This document shows positions 8,870 through 15,628 of a DNA stretch of 16,005 bases, piece by piece. This stretch comes from Gemmatimonadota bacterium (GTDB taxonomy: Bacteria > GCA-2686955). The stretch is taken from the NCBI GenBank assembly GCA_002686955.1, contig NYZA01000165.1, forward strand, positions 1-16,005, written 5' to 3'. Position numbers and translations under genes: made by a program. How positions within the stretch are numbered: position 1 is the first letter of the stretch; every line of letters starts with the position of its first letter. The notes under the pieces are model-generated. The model was not told the origin of the DNA. It saw nothing but the letters and a program-made list of their open reading frames with translations, and did not search any database.

Positions 8870-8885
8870 GACAGATTTGCCTGTC
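8870..8885. promoter_or_regulatory. second palindrome upstream of lexA
   Basis: GACAG-ATTTGC-CTGTC is a perfect 5-bp inverted repeat about 210 bp upstream of the lexA start, in the 305-bp space between lexA and the glycosyltransferase stop. Read on the minus strand it contains CAG-GCAAAT-CTG, close to the CAG-ACAAAT-GTCTG of the promoter site. It may be an auxiliary LexA site. The rest of 8715-8963 shows nothing I can name. Confidence 0.3.
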
Positions 8886-8963
8886 ATGCTCCCCGAATCC
8901 CTGCCGCAAATCGTGCCTGAAACTCCGATGATCCTGCACGTGAACCGTGGGTGACCGTGGACG

Positions 8964-9920
8964 CTACGGACGAAGTTTGCGGAAGGTCGACGTGATGGTG
9001 GCCGCTCCGGTGGCCAGGGCGACGCTCCAGGCGATGGGGGGCCACAGCACGAGGCTCACGAGCTTCGCCATGATGGGTGTCTGGGCCAAGACGCTCCGCC
9101 ACAGGGGAATCGGCGCCGCGGCAAGGACAAGGACCGTGCCCCACGCAACGACACCTCCGCCGGGACCCGACAGGGCCATGACCAGCCCGAATGGCAGCAG
9201 GAAGCTGGCGATCCAGCTGAGGCCGATGGGCCACCCCAGGTTCATGTCGAAGCCTTTGAAGGTTGGCGCGTGTCGTCGCCGCGCCAGAACACTCGCATGG
9301 ACTTTTTGCAGGTAATCGGTGACCAGCGAAAGCATCGTGTATTGCTTCAGATGGATCGCCTCGAAGGCAGGGTCCACGGTAACCCAGACGTCGTTCCGGA
9401 AACATCGTGCCGTGAACTCGTAGTCCTCGTAGGTGATCAACTCGGGGTCAAAGCCGCCAACGCGATCAAAGGTCGACCGTCTCACCAGCATGTGAGATGT
9501 CGATCCGAGTTGGCGGTTACCAGGTGGCTTTCTCAAGAGCCTGTAGCGGATGATGGCGTTCTGGATGGCTTCGATGGGCCCATTGGACAATGGGTCGAAT
9601 CGATACACACCGCATACGACGTCGTGCTCGGGGCAATCGATTTGCGCGTGGACGAATGCGCGCCCCTCGGCGTTGAGTTGGACGTCCGAATCAAGGAAGA
9701 GGATGAACTCTCCGTGGGTATCTCGTGCTCCCACGTTTCGGGCCACACCAGGAGGTGTCTTTTCTGAAAGCCAGATTGCGCGGGCCGTGGGCCCGACTTC
9801 CGGCGGTCCACCGGGTGAGGAGTCGACCACGACGATCTCGGCATCGAGTCCTTCCAGGGAGGCGAGAACCCGATCGAGAGTAGGACTCCGATATGCAGGG
9901 ATGACGATGGTCAGCAGCAT
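8964..9920 (-). CDS. family 2 glycosyltransferase with C-terminal membrane segments
   Basis: Inverting GT-A glycosyltransferase of 318 residues, expected at the cytoplasmic face of the membrane and moving a sugar from a nucleotide or lipid donor. The N-terminus LLTIVIPAYRS is the GT2 opening and is followed by VVDSS (Asp33). The metal-binding DSD (77-79) sits in FILFLDSDV, and an acceptor-side ED (165-166) in TYEDYEF. GSTSHMLVRRSTFDRVGGFD is the usual GT2 block before it. About three hydrophobic segments lie after residue 225. The ATG at 9920 is the only one that leaves the GT2 start intact; no strong ribosome-binding site is visible. The frame is open upstream to 10298, but that part is not GT2-like. 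It shares strand with the membrane protein upstream, so a surface-polysaccharide role is likely. Acceptor and sugar are unknown. Confidence 0.88.
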   Translation of the reverse strand: MLLTIVIPAYRSPTLDRVLASLEGLDAEIVVVDSSPGGPPEVGPTARAIWLSEKTPPGVARNVGARDTHGEFILFLDSDVQLNAEGRAFVHAQIDCPEHDVVCGVYRFDPLSNGPIEAIQNAIIRYRLLRKPPGNRQLGSTSHMLVRRSTFDRVGGFDPELITYEDYEFTARCFRNDVWVTVDPAFEAIHLKQYTMLSLVTDYLQKVHASVLARRRHAPTFKGFDMNLGWPIGLSWIASFLLPFGLVMALSGPGGGVVAWGTVLVLAAAPIPLWRSVLAQTPIMAKLVSLVLWPPIAWSVALATGAATITSTFRKLRP

Positions 9921-10086
9921 GGGGCGCCGACATGGTGATTCACCACGTCCGCTGGTCAATGCCTGGGGTGAGCACGGTCGCATCGTGGCCGTGTCGCGCG
10001 ACTGACAGCACGGTACGGACGGATTCGTGGACCGCCGCCCCGTCGAGAAAACCGCAACCGGAAATGCAAACGCCGATACGAGCCAT
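9911..10086 (-). pseudogene. elbB: elbB relic: N-terminal piece of ElbB/DJ-1-like glyoxalase
   Basis: From an ATG at 10086 the minus strand encodes 48 residues beginning MARIGVCISGCGFLDGAAVH, with ESVRTVL, then ATVLTPGIDQ, ending at a TGA at 9940. This closely follows the start of ElbB (SGCG, DG, HE, then a PDxxQ-like turn). Shifting one base just after IDQ restores DVVNHHVG, the next conserved ElbB block (normally xVINHxTG), in a frame that stops at 9911 inside the glycosyltransferase start. ElbB is normally about 215 residues. Only the first quarter remains, with an apparent single-base frameshift, and the catalytic region is absent. It is best read as a decayed gene left at a recombination point. 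Confidence 0.8.
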
Positions 10087-10227
10087 GGGCGAATCTCGCG
10101 GACCAAGCCTGTGCAGAAAGTGAGGACGAGCACGATATCACGAGAACCGTCTCCGCTCACAGGCGAGCAGATGTGCCGAGGGGGAAGATCCGAGCATCGC
10201 CGCGGGCCGACTTCTGGAAGATGCCGA

Positions 10228-12036
10228 TCAGCTGTCGACGATATCTTTCGATCCGGACGGAGCGGACCGGAGGACTCTCCGCGCAGTCCGGACCCCACTT
10301 CGACCGGGTCCGAGACCCCAGAGGATCACCGCTGCTGCCGCAAGACCCGTGATCCACGCCCCCACGGCGCCGGCCGTCGACCCGTAGGTCAATCGGACCA
10401 TCCCCGGAGCCTCTCCATCCACGGAGAGCATTCCGTCGCGCCGGCTTGGCTCGGCGACGACTGCGTCCCCAGCGGCGGACCACCCCGACCCAAAACCCTG
10501 GTTGACCGTCAAGTAGCCAGGACCTTCCCCGTCGATACGGAAGGCCATCTCGTTGGGCGACCACCGCACCAGGGTCGCAATCCCGTCGCCCGTCCACCAA
10601 CCGGGCCCAAGGTACTCCGGCTCTCCATGGGCGCGAATTCCGGGAGGCGTCGTCCGAAACGGAAGATCGATCTTCAAGAACCCGAGATTGAGGGCAGGGG
10701 CGATCGACGCGGGGCCGGGAACCCAGCGCACCTGCCGAAACGTATCGGCCCGTTCGTGCAGCCGAAGATCCAGGTCCTTCATCCGCGTCCCCAGGTACTG
10801 ACGCGCCGAATGATGAGCGGGTCCGATCGCCGACGCAATCGCCACCAAGATCACCCACCGGCCCGACCCGGCCCAACGGGCCTCGAGCCGGTCCCGAATC
10901 GCGTCGAGCCCCAGAGCAGAGAACGGCAGGAGCGTCATGGCGACCACGACCAATGCACGGGAGGGATTGCGAATCGATCCAAGAATCGGCCACTCGCGAT
11001 GCCATCGGGCCAACGAGGGACCATTCGAATCCGGCGCGACCTCCGGCATGCCTGCCGACCAGGCCTCGATGCCGATGTTCGAACCGAGGCTGTAGAACCC
11101 AAAGACCCCGGCGACGACCGCCAGTGGCCACAAGCGTCGCCTCTGAATTGCAAAGCCCAAGATGGCCAGGCCGGCCGCCACGGGGCCGACGTACCCGACC
11201 GATTCCCACAGGGTCGGCGAGTTGTCCCATGTCACCAGGGCTCGCAACGCACCGGCGGGCGTGAAAGAGAACCCGACCCATTCCCGGGAGCCGAAACCAC
11301 TTTCGCCCCAACCGATGGGAACGAGGCGCGCAGCACCGATCAGCGCCGAGATCAACGCCATCCAGACCAGCCATCGACAAGGCCTCAGCGACTTCGATCT
11401 CGCACCGTCGATGAATGCAAGGCCCGCGGCCCAGACCACCAGGTAGACGACGTGATATGGATCCGCCTCGAGAAGAACGATCCCCAGAACCGCTCCTGCA
11501 AGAACAGCTGAGCGCGGATCGTTCCAGTGCCTTCGCGATGCGCGAATCGTGAGCCACATGCCGAGCGGAAGCCAAGCATGGGCCATGTGGTTGAACCACC
11601 CGTTGACCAGGTAGACCGGGAGAGAATTGGACACGGAGAATACGAACGCAGGTAACAGCGCCGCCGAGCGGGTTGCCCCGAGCTCACGAGCCGTCAACGC
11701 AAGGCCGAGTCCACCGACCAAGGCAAAGAGGACCATTTCAGCGATGACGCCGCGATGCACCCCCAGCAGAAGATGAAGTAGAAAAGTCGGGCTGAAGTGC
11801 TCCGCGATGGGGTCATTGGAAAAGCTGGTTCCGCCGTTCGCATACGGATTCCAGAGTGGCACCTGGCCATGCTCGACCACCGCCTGTCGTGCGGCAGAGA
11901 GCATGATGTTGTTTTGGAAATCGGTCTGACCTTCCCAGGAAGCGAAGCGGTGTAGCGTCGTAGCAACCAGGATCAAGGGCACAAGAATGACCGAGAGTTT
12001 CCACGTGCTCCGAGCTCGACGGGCCCCGTTCCTCAC
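10228..12036 (-). CDS. YfhO-like polytopic membrane protein, putative GT-C type glycosyltransferase
   Basis: Integral membrane protein of 602 residues. After a first membrane segment (SVILVPLILVATTL) comes a periplasmic-type loop with VPLWNPYANGGTSFSNDP, the hallmark of YfhO-like and related GT-C membrane proteins. Roughly ten further hydrophobic segments run to about residue 395. A soluble C-terminal part ends with GSGWSAAGDAVVAEPSRRDG, the YfhO-type β-rich region before a final membrane segment (ITGLAAAAVILWGL). Such proteins are thought to move sugars from lipid carriers onto surface polymers. The substrate here is not predictable. The GTG at 12036 has a purine-rich GGGAGAGGGG 6 nt upstream and overlaps the stop of a short upstream frame as GTGA. 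A glycosyltransferase follows on the same strand after 307 bp that hold the elbB relic. Confidence 0.8.
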   Translation of the reverse strand: MRNGARRARSTWKLSVILVPLILVATTLHRFASWEGQTDFQNNIMLSAARQAVVEHGQVPLWNPYANGGTSFSNDPIAEHFSPTFLLHLLLGVHRGVIAEMVLFALVGGLGLALTARELGATRSAALLPAFVFSVSNSLPVYLVNGWFNHMAHAWLPLGMWLTIRASRRHWNDPRSAVLAGAVLGIVLLEADPYHVVYLVVWAAGLAFIDGARSKSLRPCRWLVWMALISALIGAARLVPIGWGESGFGSREWVGFSFTPAGALRALVTWDNSPTLWESVGYVGPVAAGLAILGFAIQRRRLWPLAVVAGVFGFYSLGSNIGIEAWSAGMPEVAPDSNGPSLARWHREWPILGSIRNPSRALVVVAMTLLPFSALGLDAIRDRLEARWAGSGRWVILVAIASAIGPAHHSARQYLGTRMKDLDLRLHERADTFRQVRWVPGPASIAPALNLGFLKIDLPFRTTPPGIRAHGEPEYLGPGWWTGDGIATLVRWSPNEMAFRIDGEGPGYLTVNQGFGSGWSAAGDAVVAEPSRRDGMLSVDGEAPGMVRLTYGSTAGAVGAWITGLAAAAVILWGLGPGRSGVRTARRVLRSAPSGSKDIVDS

Positions 12037-12143
12037 GCGCGCCCCTCTCCCTCATGGCTCCGCCGATGACGGCGGCGGCGAGACGTCCGAACCACGAGCC
12101 GAGCAAGACGAGTCAGCTGCTCGAGCTCCATCGGTTCATTCAC
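12033..12143 (-). CDS. short ORF coupled to the membrane protein gene, doubtful
   Basis: A 36-codon frame from a GTG at 12143 (VNEPMELEQLTRLARLVVRT, then an Arg-rich tail) ends in a TGA that overlaps the GTG of the membrane protein as GTGA. The frame is open upstream for about 22 more codons, so it may be the tail of a decayed gene rather than a leader peptide. I do not recognise it. The overlap is the only argument in its favour. Confidence 0.25.
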   Translation of the reverse strand: MNEPMELEQLTRLARLVVRTSRRRRHRRSHEGEGRA

Positions 12144-12290
12144 CGGATCCACAACTCCCCTCCGACCCCAGGTGAGGATGGGCTCGTCGTCCGGTGCTCT
12201 CGACGTTGTTCGTCATGGTCCATTCCCGATCCCCTTCTTGGCTCCGCGAGCAGGCGTCGGCTCGGGTCGAGAGGCCCGCACACCCGATCC

Positions 12291-12494
12291 GATTGGCATA
12301 AGGGTCCGCGCAAGAATAACTTGTCATTTGGCATCCCATCTGCACCACATCTCCGGCCGATCGGTGAGCTCCGAAATCCTCGAAATAGCCCGACTATTCC
12401 TCCGGTTTCGGAGCTCACCGATCGCCCAGATCAGAAGCACATATGGGCGCCAAAACAGCATTCTATTCTTGTGCGGACCCTTTGTGTGGCGATC
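12291..12494. repeat. long imperfect inverted repeat (about 100 bp per arm)
   Basis: Left arm 12291-12389 and right arm 12393-12494 are imperfect reverse complements. The inner 19 bp (12358-12376 and 12406-12424, CGATCGGTGAGCTCCGAAA) match perfectly. An outer 18-bp block (12301-12318 and 12464-12481, AGGGTCCGCRCAAGAATA) has one mismatch. Blocks between are recognisably similar (TTTGGC, CCCAT). The centre adds AATAG-CCCGA-CTATT. It may be a MITE-like element or two diverged head-to-head copies of a gene start. The flanking stretch 12144-12290 holds nothing I can name. Confidence 0.75.
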
Positions 12495-13034
12495 ATGGCG
12501 AAGACCGAGGCGGAAGGGGAGCTGTCCGTTGTATGGTGCCGACGGAGCGCACCGCCCGGGGTGGCCGAAGATCTTCGAGAAGCAATTCCAAAGCAAGCCG
12601 ATCTTCACCAGCTGCTCCCGGGTTGGCCGCGGCACCGGAACCGCCGCGTCTACTCCCAATTCATAGTAGGCGACCTCGACGGCGACCCCGCCCCCGAGGG
12701 GTTCATGGGCCCCTGCAGGACCATGGGTGACTGGGCCTTCAACGTCGACGGCTTCCCGATCGAATCGAACCACAAGATGGGCACCGGCGCCGGCACCCTC
12801 GCCGACCTGGACCACGATGGCGACACCGACATCATCATGCAGTTCGACGACTCGGTCCGCGTCTACGACACCCCCGGCGTCTGGGACGCCGATCGCATCG
12901 ACTGCGCCCGCTGGATGTACGACAATCGGATCGTCCGCGATCTCAACGACGAAAGCCACGCCCCTGCGCTCGCCGGCGCACTTCACTCCGGCCGGATTCC
13001 ACTCTCGCCACAGATCGCCACCGATCGACCATGA
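12495..13034 (+). pseudogene. fragment of an FG-GAP/VCBS-repeat protein
   Basis: A 179-codon frame from an ATG at 12495 whose middle is clearly repeat-protein sequence. LLPGWP leads to FIVGDLDGDPAPEGF. Then GFPIESNHKMGTGAGTLADL leads to DHDGDTDIIMQFDDSVRVYD and CARWMYDNR. The DLDGD and DLDHDGDTD blocks are the Ca-binding loops of FG-GAP/VCBS blades, preceded by GWP/GFP linkers common in secreted proteins of GC-rich FCB-related bacteria. Two blades cannot form a propeller. There is no signal peptide, the first 40 residues look random, and after YDNR the sequence turns into unconvincing Ala/Ser/His-rich text. I read it as a truncated internal piece of a larger secreted protein. Its 5' end abuts the inverted repeat. 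Confidence 0.65.
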
Positions 13035-13102
13035 ACCGCGACCGGCAAAAGCCCGAACAGAACCCCTCGCGTCCCCCGTCGGAAGAGTGGCAGACTCACC
13101 CC

Positions 13103-13933
13103 ATGACGCCCGCCGATCCACCTTCGAGCCCCCTCCGATCCCTCACCCACGTCGCCGAATCGTCGCGAACGAAATGGATCGGCAAGAGACTGGAGATTCG
13201 CGACGCAGTCACCAGCACGATGCACATCGCCGGCGCCTGGGCCAGAGGTGGGGAGGAGAGTGATGCCGAGCCGATGCCCCACGGCTCGATCGTCGTGGCC
13301 CGCGAGCAGACCGGTGGGCGTGGCCGGCACGGCCGCGTCTGGAGCTCCCCCCGCGATCTGGGACTCTACCTCTCCGTTCTCCTGCGGGTGCCTCCTTCGT
13401 CTCCCCCGATCGCGCCGCTCGCACCAGCCGCCGGGCTGGCCGTGGCCGAGGCACTCTCACCGATCGTCGCGGCCCCGGTTGGCCTCAAATGGCCCAACGA
13501 CGTGCGCATCGGCCGGAAGAAGGTGGCCGGACTCCTGGCCCACGCCGACAGTCGACGGGGCAGGATCGATTCGGTTGTGCTCGGTGTTGGCATCAACATT
13601 TTCCAAGACGCCGACGATTTCCCTCCGGAGCTCCGCGGTGTCGCCACCAGTCTGATACTCGAGGGCGGATCCGTAGGCGGACCGGACGTAGTTCTCGCCG
13701 CTCTGCTCCCGCGCCTCGAGAACCGCATCGATACAGTATTCGCCGGAGACTTCCAGAGCCTGGTCCCAGGCTGGAACGCCGCCTGCGACCATCTGGGGAG
13801 GCCGGTCGAAATCCTCCACGGCGGTGACTCAATCAAAGGCCGCGCGATCGGCATCGACGCCCAGGGCCGGCTACGCCTCTCCGATCGAGACGGAAAGGAG
13901 CGAGCCGTTGGAGCCGGTGAGCTGATCGAATAG
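13103..13933 (+). CDS. birA: biotin--[acetyl-CoA-carboxylase] ligase BirA (monofunctional)
   Basis: Cytoplasmic enzyme of 276 residues that makes biotinyl-AMP and attaches biotin to the carboxyl carrier protein. The biotin/ATP loop is GRGRHGRVW (72-80), followed by GLYLSVLLRV. KWPNDV (129-134) and KKVAGLL (139-145, catalytic-site Lys) follow, and VVLGVGINI closes the core. The C-terminal SH3-like domain is seen in GRPVEILHGGDSIKGRAIGI. There is no N-terminal DNA-binding domain, so it should not act as the repressor found in E. coli. The frame is open from 13031. The ATG at 13103 was preferred because the extra 24 residues are low-complexity and carry no family signature, though its GGAAGAG lies rather far upstream. 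It follows the FG-GAP fragment by 68 bp and appears transcribed alone. Confidence 0.93.
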   Translation: MTPADPPSSPLRSLTHVAESSRTKWIGKRLEIRDAVTSTMHIAGAWARGGEESDAEPMPHGSIVVAREQTGGRGRHGRVWSSPRDLGLYLSVLLRVPPSSPPIAPLAPAAGLAVAEALSPIVAAPVGLKWPNDVRIGRKKVAGLLAHADSRRGRIDSVVLGVGINIFQDADDFPPELRGVATSLILEGGSVGGPDVVLAALLPRLENRIDTVFAGDFQSLVPGWNAACDHLGRPVEILHGGDSIKGRAIGIDAQGRLRLSDRDGKERAVGAGELIE

Positions 13934-14353
13934 CGTAGCGTCCGATTCTGTACACACCTCCGACCTGATTCCGTGCACGAAAATCCTCGGTAGCAGTGCG
14001 AAGTGTCGGCGAAGAAATGCCGTCCAGCGTTTTCGCCAAAGGTGATGTTCACACACGTGAAACCATTTTCCGCGCCGACCCATAGTCGACCTTCTTGGAG
14101 GCGATATGCGAAGTCGCTTCTCCGCCCGCAAAAGCGACGCAAGCTCCGGCGGTCGTCATCCACGAATAGGCAAAAGGCCGACACTTTTGAACGCGTGTGC
14201 GGCCGGCACTAGCCCGCGTTTCTCACTAACTTTCGTCGCGGAGGCGTAGTGCTGCTACGTCGCACAAGGCGAAACGGTGGGAAGTGCCGGCAGGGCAGGG
14301 AAATGTGCGGTTGCAGTAGGAATCTCGTGAGATTTCCGGGCTAGCATTGAGCG
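13934..14353. other. 420-bp non-coding stretch with small palindromes
   Basis: No convincing gene was found in any frame. It is visibly less GC-rich than its neighbours. It holds an imperfect hairpin (14176-14184 with 14195-14204), a hairpin CGTAG-TGCTG-CTACG (14245-14259) enclosed by TTTCG/CGAAA (14231-14235 and 14270-14274), and AATCTC-GT-GAGATT at 14321-14334, 19 nt before the next start codon. It may hold the promoter of the downstream gene, but no clear -35/-10 pair stands out. Confidence 0.5.
14321..14334. promoter_or_regulatory. palindrome just upstream of the pyruvate-kinase-like gene
   Basis: AATCTC-GT-GAGATT is a perfect 6+2+6 inverted repeat ending 19 nt before the ATG at 14354. 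It could be an operator or a leader hairpin. Nothing else supports a function. Confidence 0.3.
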
Positions 14354-15367
14354 ATGAAACTCCAGAGCACCCCCCCGATCCCGGCGAGTGACCGCCAGAG
14401 CCCGCCCGCGGTGCTCACGCTCGGTCCAGCGAGCTGCGATGCCGCGATCTTGGCCCAGCTTCTGCCGGTGGCCGAGCGCTTCCGGCTCAACAGCGCGCAT
14501 CTCGATCCGGGAGGGCTGGTCGGATGGTTGGATCGGCTGGAGGCGCTTTTCGAGGCCGAGGGGCGTTCGGTGCCGGTCGTCGTCGATCTTCAGGGGGCGA
14601 AGATGCGGATCGGGCGTTTCCCATCGATCCCGCGGCTGCCGGGACGGGTCGAGCTCGTTCCGGGCGACCGGTCGGAGCGCGCGGACACGATTCCGGTCCC
14701 TCATCCCGGACTCTTTCGACACGCGGCGCCGGGCGATCGGCTCTTTCTGAACGACGCCCGGGTCGAGCTAGAGATCGAGCGGGTCGGAGACGAGCGGATC
14801 GGCGCCCGAACCGTGCGCAACGGTCCACTCGAGGCCTCGAAGGGGATCAACCGCGCCCCGCATCCGCTCCCCTTCGAGGCGCTCTCGGATCGGGACGCAT
14901 CGATGATCGACGCCTCGATCGGGCGGCCCTTCGTCGAGTACGCACTATCTTTCGTGCGGAGTGCGCAAGATGCCGGACTGCTTCGCCCACGGCTCGGGGG
15001 GCATCGCCTGATCGCGAAGCTCGAGCGGACCGAGGCGATCGCGCATGTCCGAGAGATCGACGCGGCCTTCGACGAGAGCTGGCTCTGCCGCGGCGATCTG
15101 GGGGCGCAGGCGGGGGTGGGCGAGCTGGGGCCGATTCAGAGGCGGATCGCGACGCTGATCCCCTCGCTGCGGAACCCCTGCTACCTGGCGGGCCAAGTGC
15201 TGGAGCATATGACTCACTTCCCCGAGCCGACCCGCAGCGAGGTCGTCCATCTATACGAGGTCGCGCGGAGCGGCTTCGCCGGCGTCGTGCTCTCCGACGA
15301 AACGGCGATCGGGCGGCATGTGGCCGAAGTGGCGGGCTTTCTGGCGCGCGCAGCGCCGGAAGAGTAG
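14354..15367 (+). CDS. pyruvate-kinase-like protein lacking the C-terminal domain
   Basis: A 337-residue relative of pyruvate kinase, which normally makes pyruvate and ATP from PEP and ADP and is about 470 residues or longer. Family blocks in order: TLGPASCD (22-29), FRLNSAHL (43-50, the MRLNFSHG site with Ser-Ala-His), VVVDLQGAKMRIG (76-88), a short B-domain with GDRLFLNDARVELEIE, SKGIN, LSFVRSAQD, IAKLE with Lys222 and Glu224, RGDLG with metal-site Asp248, and PTRSEV to LSDETAIG. The TIM barrel is thus present. The substrate-binding Thr of ATQMLESM is Gly280 (AGQVLEHM), and the protein stops just after the barrel. Activity as a true pyruvate kinase is uncertain. The ATG at 14354 is the only start that includes TLGPASCD; its ribosome-binding site is weak. 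It stands alone between birA and tRNA-Gln. Confidence 0.82.
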   Translation: MKLQSTPPIPASDRQSPPAVLTLGPASCDAAILAQLLPVAERFRLNSAHLDPGGLVGWLDRLEALFEAEGRSVPVVVDLQGAKMRIGRFPSIPRLPGRVELVPGDRSERADTIPVPHPGLFRHAAPGDRLFLNDARVELEIERVGDERIGARTVRNGPLEASKGINRAPHPLPFEALSDRDASMIDASIGRPFVEYALSFVRSAQDAGLLRPRLGGHRLIAKLERTEAIAHVREIDAAFDESWLCRGDLGAQAGVGELGPIQRRIATLIPSLRNPCYLAGQVLEHMTHFPEPTRSEVVHLYEVARSGFAGVVLSDETAIGRHVAEVAGFLARAAPEE

Positions 15368-15380
15368 GGGGATTCGTCCG

Positions 15381-15417
15381 CGGAGCCGATTTCTCGAAGA
15401 GGGGATGGTCGGCTCCG
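15381..15417 (+). terminator. hairpin after the pyruvate-kinase-like gene
   Basis: CGGAGCCGA (15381-15389) pairs perfectly with TCGGCTCCG (15409-15417) across a 19-nt loop, 13 nt after the stop codon. There is no T-run, so it would be at best a weak or factor-dependent terminator. Confidence 0.35.
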
Positions 15418-15433
15418 GGAGAGTGAATCGAGT

Positions 15434-15463
15434 TTGACGCTGCCCGAGGGCTTGATGTACAAG
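15434..15463 (+). promoter_or_regulatory. putative tRNA-Gln promoter
   Basis: A -35-like TTGACG (15434-15439) and a -10-like TACAAG (15458-15463) are separated by 18 nt and end 23 nt before the tRNA. This places the start of transcription about 15-18 nt upstream of the mature 5' end. Confidence 0.5.
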
Positions 15464-15486
15464 CACTTCATGAACAGTGGACACGC

Positions 15487-15561
15487 TGGGGCGTGGCCAA
15501 GAGGTAAGGCACCGGATTTTGGTTCCGGGGATCGTAGGTTCGAATCCTACCGCCCCAGCCA
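15487..15561 (+). tRNA. tRNA-Gln (anticodon TTG), CCA encoded
   Basis: A complete cloverleaf is visible. The acceptor stem TGGGGCG (15487-15493) pairs with CGCCCCA (15551-15557), followed by discriminator G and an encoded CCA. The D-arm contains GGCCAAGAGGTAAGGC. The anticodon stem CCGGA/TCCGG encloses the loop TTTTGGT, giving anticodon UUG. The T-arm is GTAGG-TTCGAAT-CCTAC. It reads CAA glutamine codons. A run of seven T follows the CCA directly and may end transcription. The DNA to the right is sharply AT-rich, which makes this tRNA a plausible integration site. Confidence 0.97.
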
Positions 15562-15628
15562 TTTTTTTACTCTTCTTTTAAAGAAATAAATGTTTTGCTT
15601 CACATACGCTCCATTTGTCTACCCAATT
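15562..15628. other. AT-rich spacer between tRNA-Gln and the cupin gene
   Basis: Starts with seven T immediately after the tRNA CCA, then TTCTTTTAAAGAA, a near-palindrome. Base composition changes abruptly here. No second copy of the tRNA 3' end, which would mark an attachment site, lies within the window. Confidence 0.5.

Noticed and set aside
10027-11599. Long open frames on both strands across the YfhO-like gene (494 and 480 codons)
   Set aside because: Arg/Gly/Pro-rich shadows without membrane segments or motifs; the 10228-12036 frame carries the recognisable protein.
13366-14184. 272-codon minus-strand frame over the birA 3' half and the gap
   Set aside because: Mostly antisense to birA. 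The part in the gap contains RLWVGAENG, faintly like a propeller motif, but too short to support.
15571-15590. Rho-independent terminator at TTCTTTTAAAGAA
   Set aside because: The stem is A/T only, short and imperfect. The T-run directly after the tRNA is the likelier stop signal.
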